The position numbers were made by a program, and so were the translations under genes. From contig OY757011.1 in NCBI GenBank assembly GCA_963580285.1, forward strand, positions 96,021,650 to 96,085,649: a DNA stretch of 64,000 nt, read 5' to 3'. Positions 63,424-64,000 of the stretch are shown one piece after another; within the stretch, counting starts at the first letter, position 1, and every line of letters begins with the position of its first letter. The notes below the pieces were generated by a model that was not told where the DNA came from, did not search any database, and worked only from the letters and a program-made list of their open reading frames with translations. Source of the DNA: Lucinisca nassula (taxonomy: Eukaryota; Mollusca; Bivalvia; Lucinida; Lucinidae).

Positions 63424-63690
63424 AGCCTCGATAGCTCAGTGTTTAGAGCGTTCGACTTACGATCGAGAGGTTGTGGGTTCGAATCCGGCCATCGGAGCCG
63501 AGGTGTGTCCTTGTGTCCACACGTAATGCCACTGTCCCACTTCACCAAGGTGTAAATGGGTACATGTACATGTAGAAGTGGTGTAAAAGTCACTGTCTAC
63601 CCCTAGCGCGCGTGATAACGTCCGCAAAGAGTGTTCGAGGGCGATTCAAATAAGCTTGAAGCTTTCATTGCAATCGAACTAAAATAAATT
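63424..63690 (+). mobile_element. tRNA-derived SINE type 4
   Basis: GCCTCGATAGCTCAGTGTTT (A box) and GGGTTCGAATCC (B box) form a tRNA-like head. The anticodon-loop position reads CTTACGA, which would be TAC (Val), with a plausible 5-bp anticodon stem. The acceptor ends (GCCTCGA and TCGGAGC) do not pair well, and about 190 bp of non-tRNA body follows, so it is a SINE rather than a tRNA gene. Confidence 0.75.
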
Positions 63691-64000
63691 AGTATAATTA
63701 TATAAAGCAGTTATTTTCTCATAATAAGGATTACACTTGTCTTACGTCTCCGCCAACTCAACACAACAAAATTGTATCATGAAGAATATTGCACCGTTTG
63801 GCCGCCAGTTGAGTTCAAACAAGAAATTGGCATTTTTGGTTAATTAAATTTCTGTCGCATGAGCGTTGGAAACTATGTCTTGAAAATCAATCCGTCTTTT
63901 CACAAGTACTCTAAGGTGCGTCAAAATACAATGTTATTGACGCGAACACCAAAACAGCCATAAGGTTTCTTATTCCAGAGTCGCACGTACATCAGGCTAG
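63691..64000. other. Unclassified end of window
   Basis: No feature recognised. Confidence 0.3.

Overview
The window is animal nuclear DNA, AT-rich and repeat-saturated, most likely from a mollusc and probably a bivalve. That assignment rests on the repeat families recognised: tRNA-headed SINEs ending in a GTTTAACGTCG-type tail, Penelope-like reverse transcriptases, mariner relatives, and palindromic MITEs. It is an inference, not a database result. No prokaryotic gene organisation, rRNA or CRISPR is present. Almost every long open frame is a decayed retroelement or transposase, or a chance frame within a repeat.

Layout. 1-4.7 kb: copies of one reverse-transcriptase retroelement (here PLE-RT) in both orientations, nested in one another and broken by a satellite. 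5.4-6.1 kb: the best candidate for host genes, two outward-facing first exons sharing a CCAAT/NRF1/E-box-like promoter. 6.5-14.2 kb: another PLE-RT copy and two oppositely oriented composite elements full of 146-bp and 165-bp tandem repeats. 14.2-25 kb: SINEs, TTAA-flanked MITEs, bow-tie MITEs, a 250-bp tandem duplication and a 261-bp satellite array. 25.5-35 kb: PLE-RT 3' ends, two dead mariner transposases (DD34D) and deeply nested palindromic MITEs. 35-42 kb: SINEs, a 339-bp recent tandem duplication and a LINE tail. 42-51 kb: the densest run of one palindromic MITE family (here PAL-MITE, about 36 whole or partial copies in the window), with one isolated exon-like ORF at 45.65 kb. 51-57.6 kb: more PLE-RT, SINE-in-SINE nesting, a candidate secreted-peptide gene at 55.0-55.5 kb and a cluster of GATATC-centred palindromes. 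57.7-64 kb: PAL-MITEs, a LINE 3' fragment, a 57-bp tandem repeat and a tRNA-derived SINE.

How the parts fit. PLE-RT copies share one 3' terminus and are variably truncated at the 5' side, and two have plausible short target duplications, so they moved by retroposition. SINE-G copies have an (AAAC)-type tail and up to 11-bp target duplications. The TTAA families carry TTAA at both ends with CCC/GGG or GGGG/CCCC termini, as in piggyBac-type movement. PAL-MITEs carry short terminal repeats and a near-perfect central palindrome of up to about 110 bp whose three central bases differ between copies. Nesting gives a relative age order: PAL-MITEs at 20.8, 30.0 and 30.6 kb are older than the PLE-RT or SINE inside them, and a SINE-G at 57.1 kb is younger than the one it split. 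No intact autonomous element was found.
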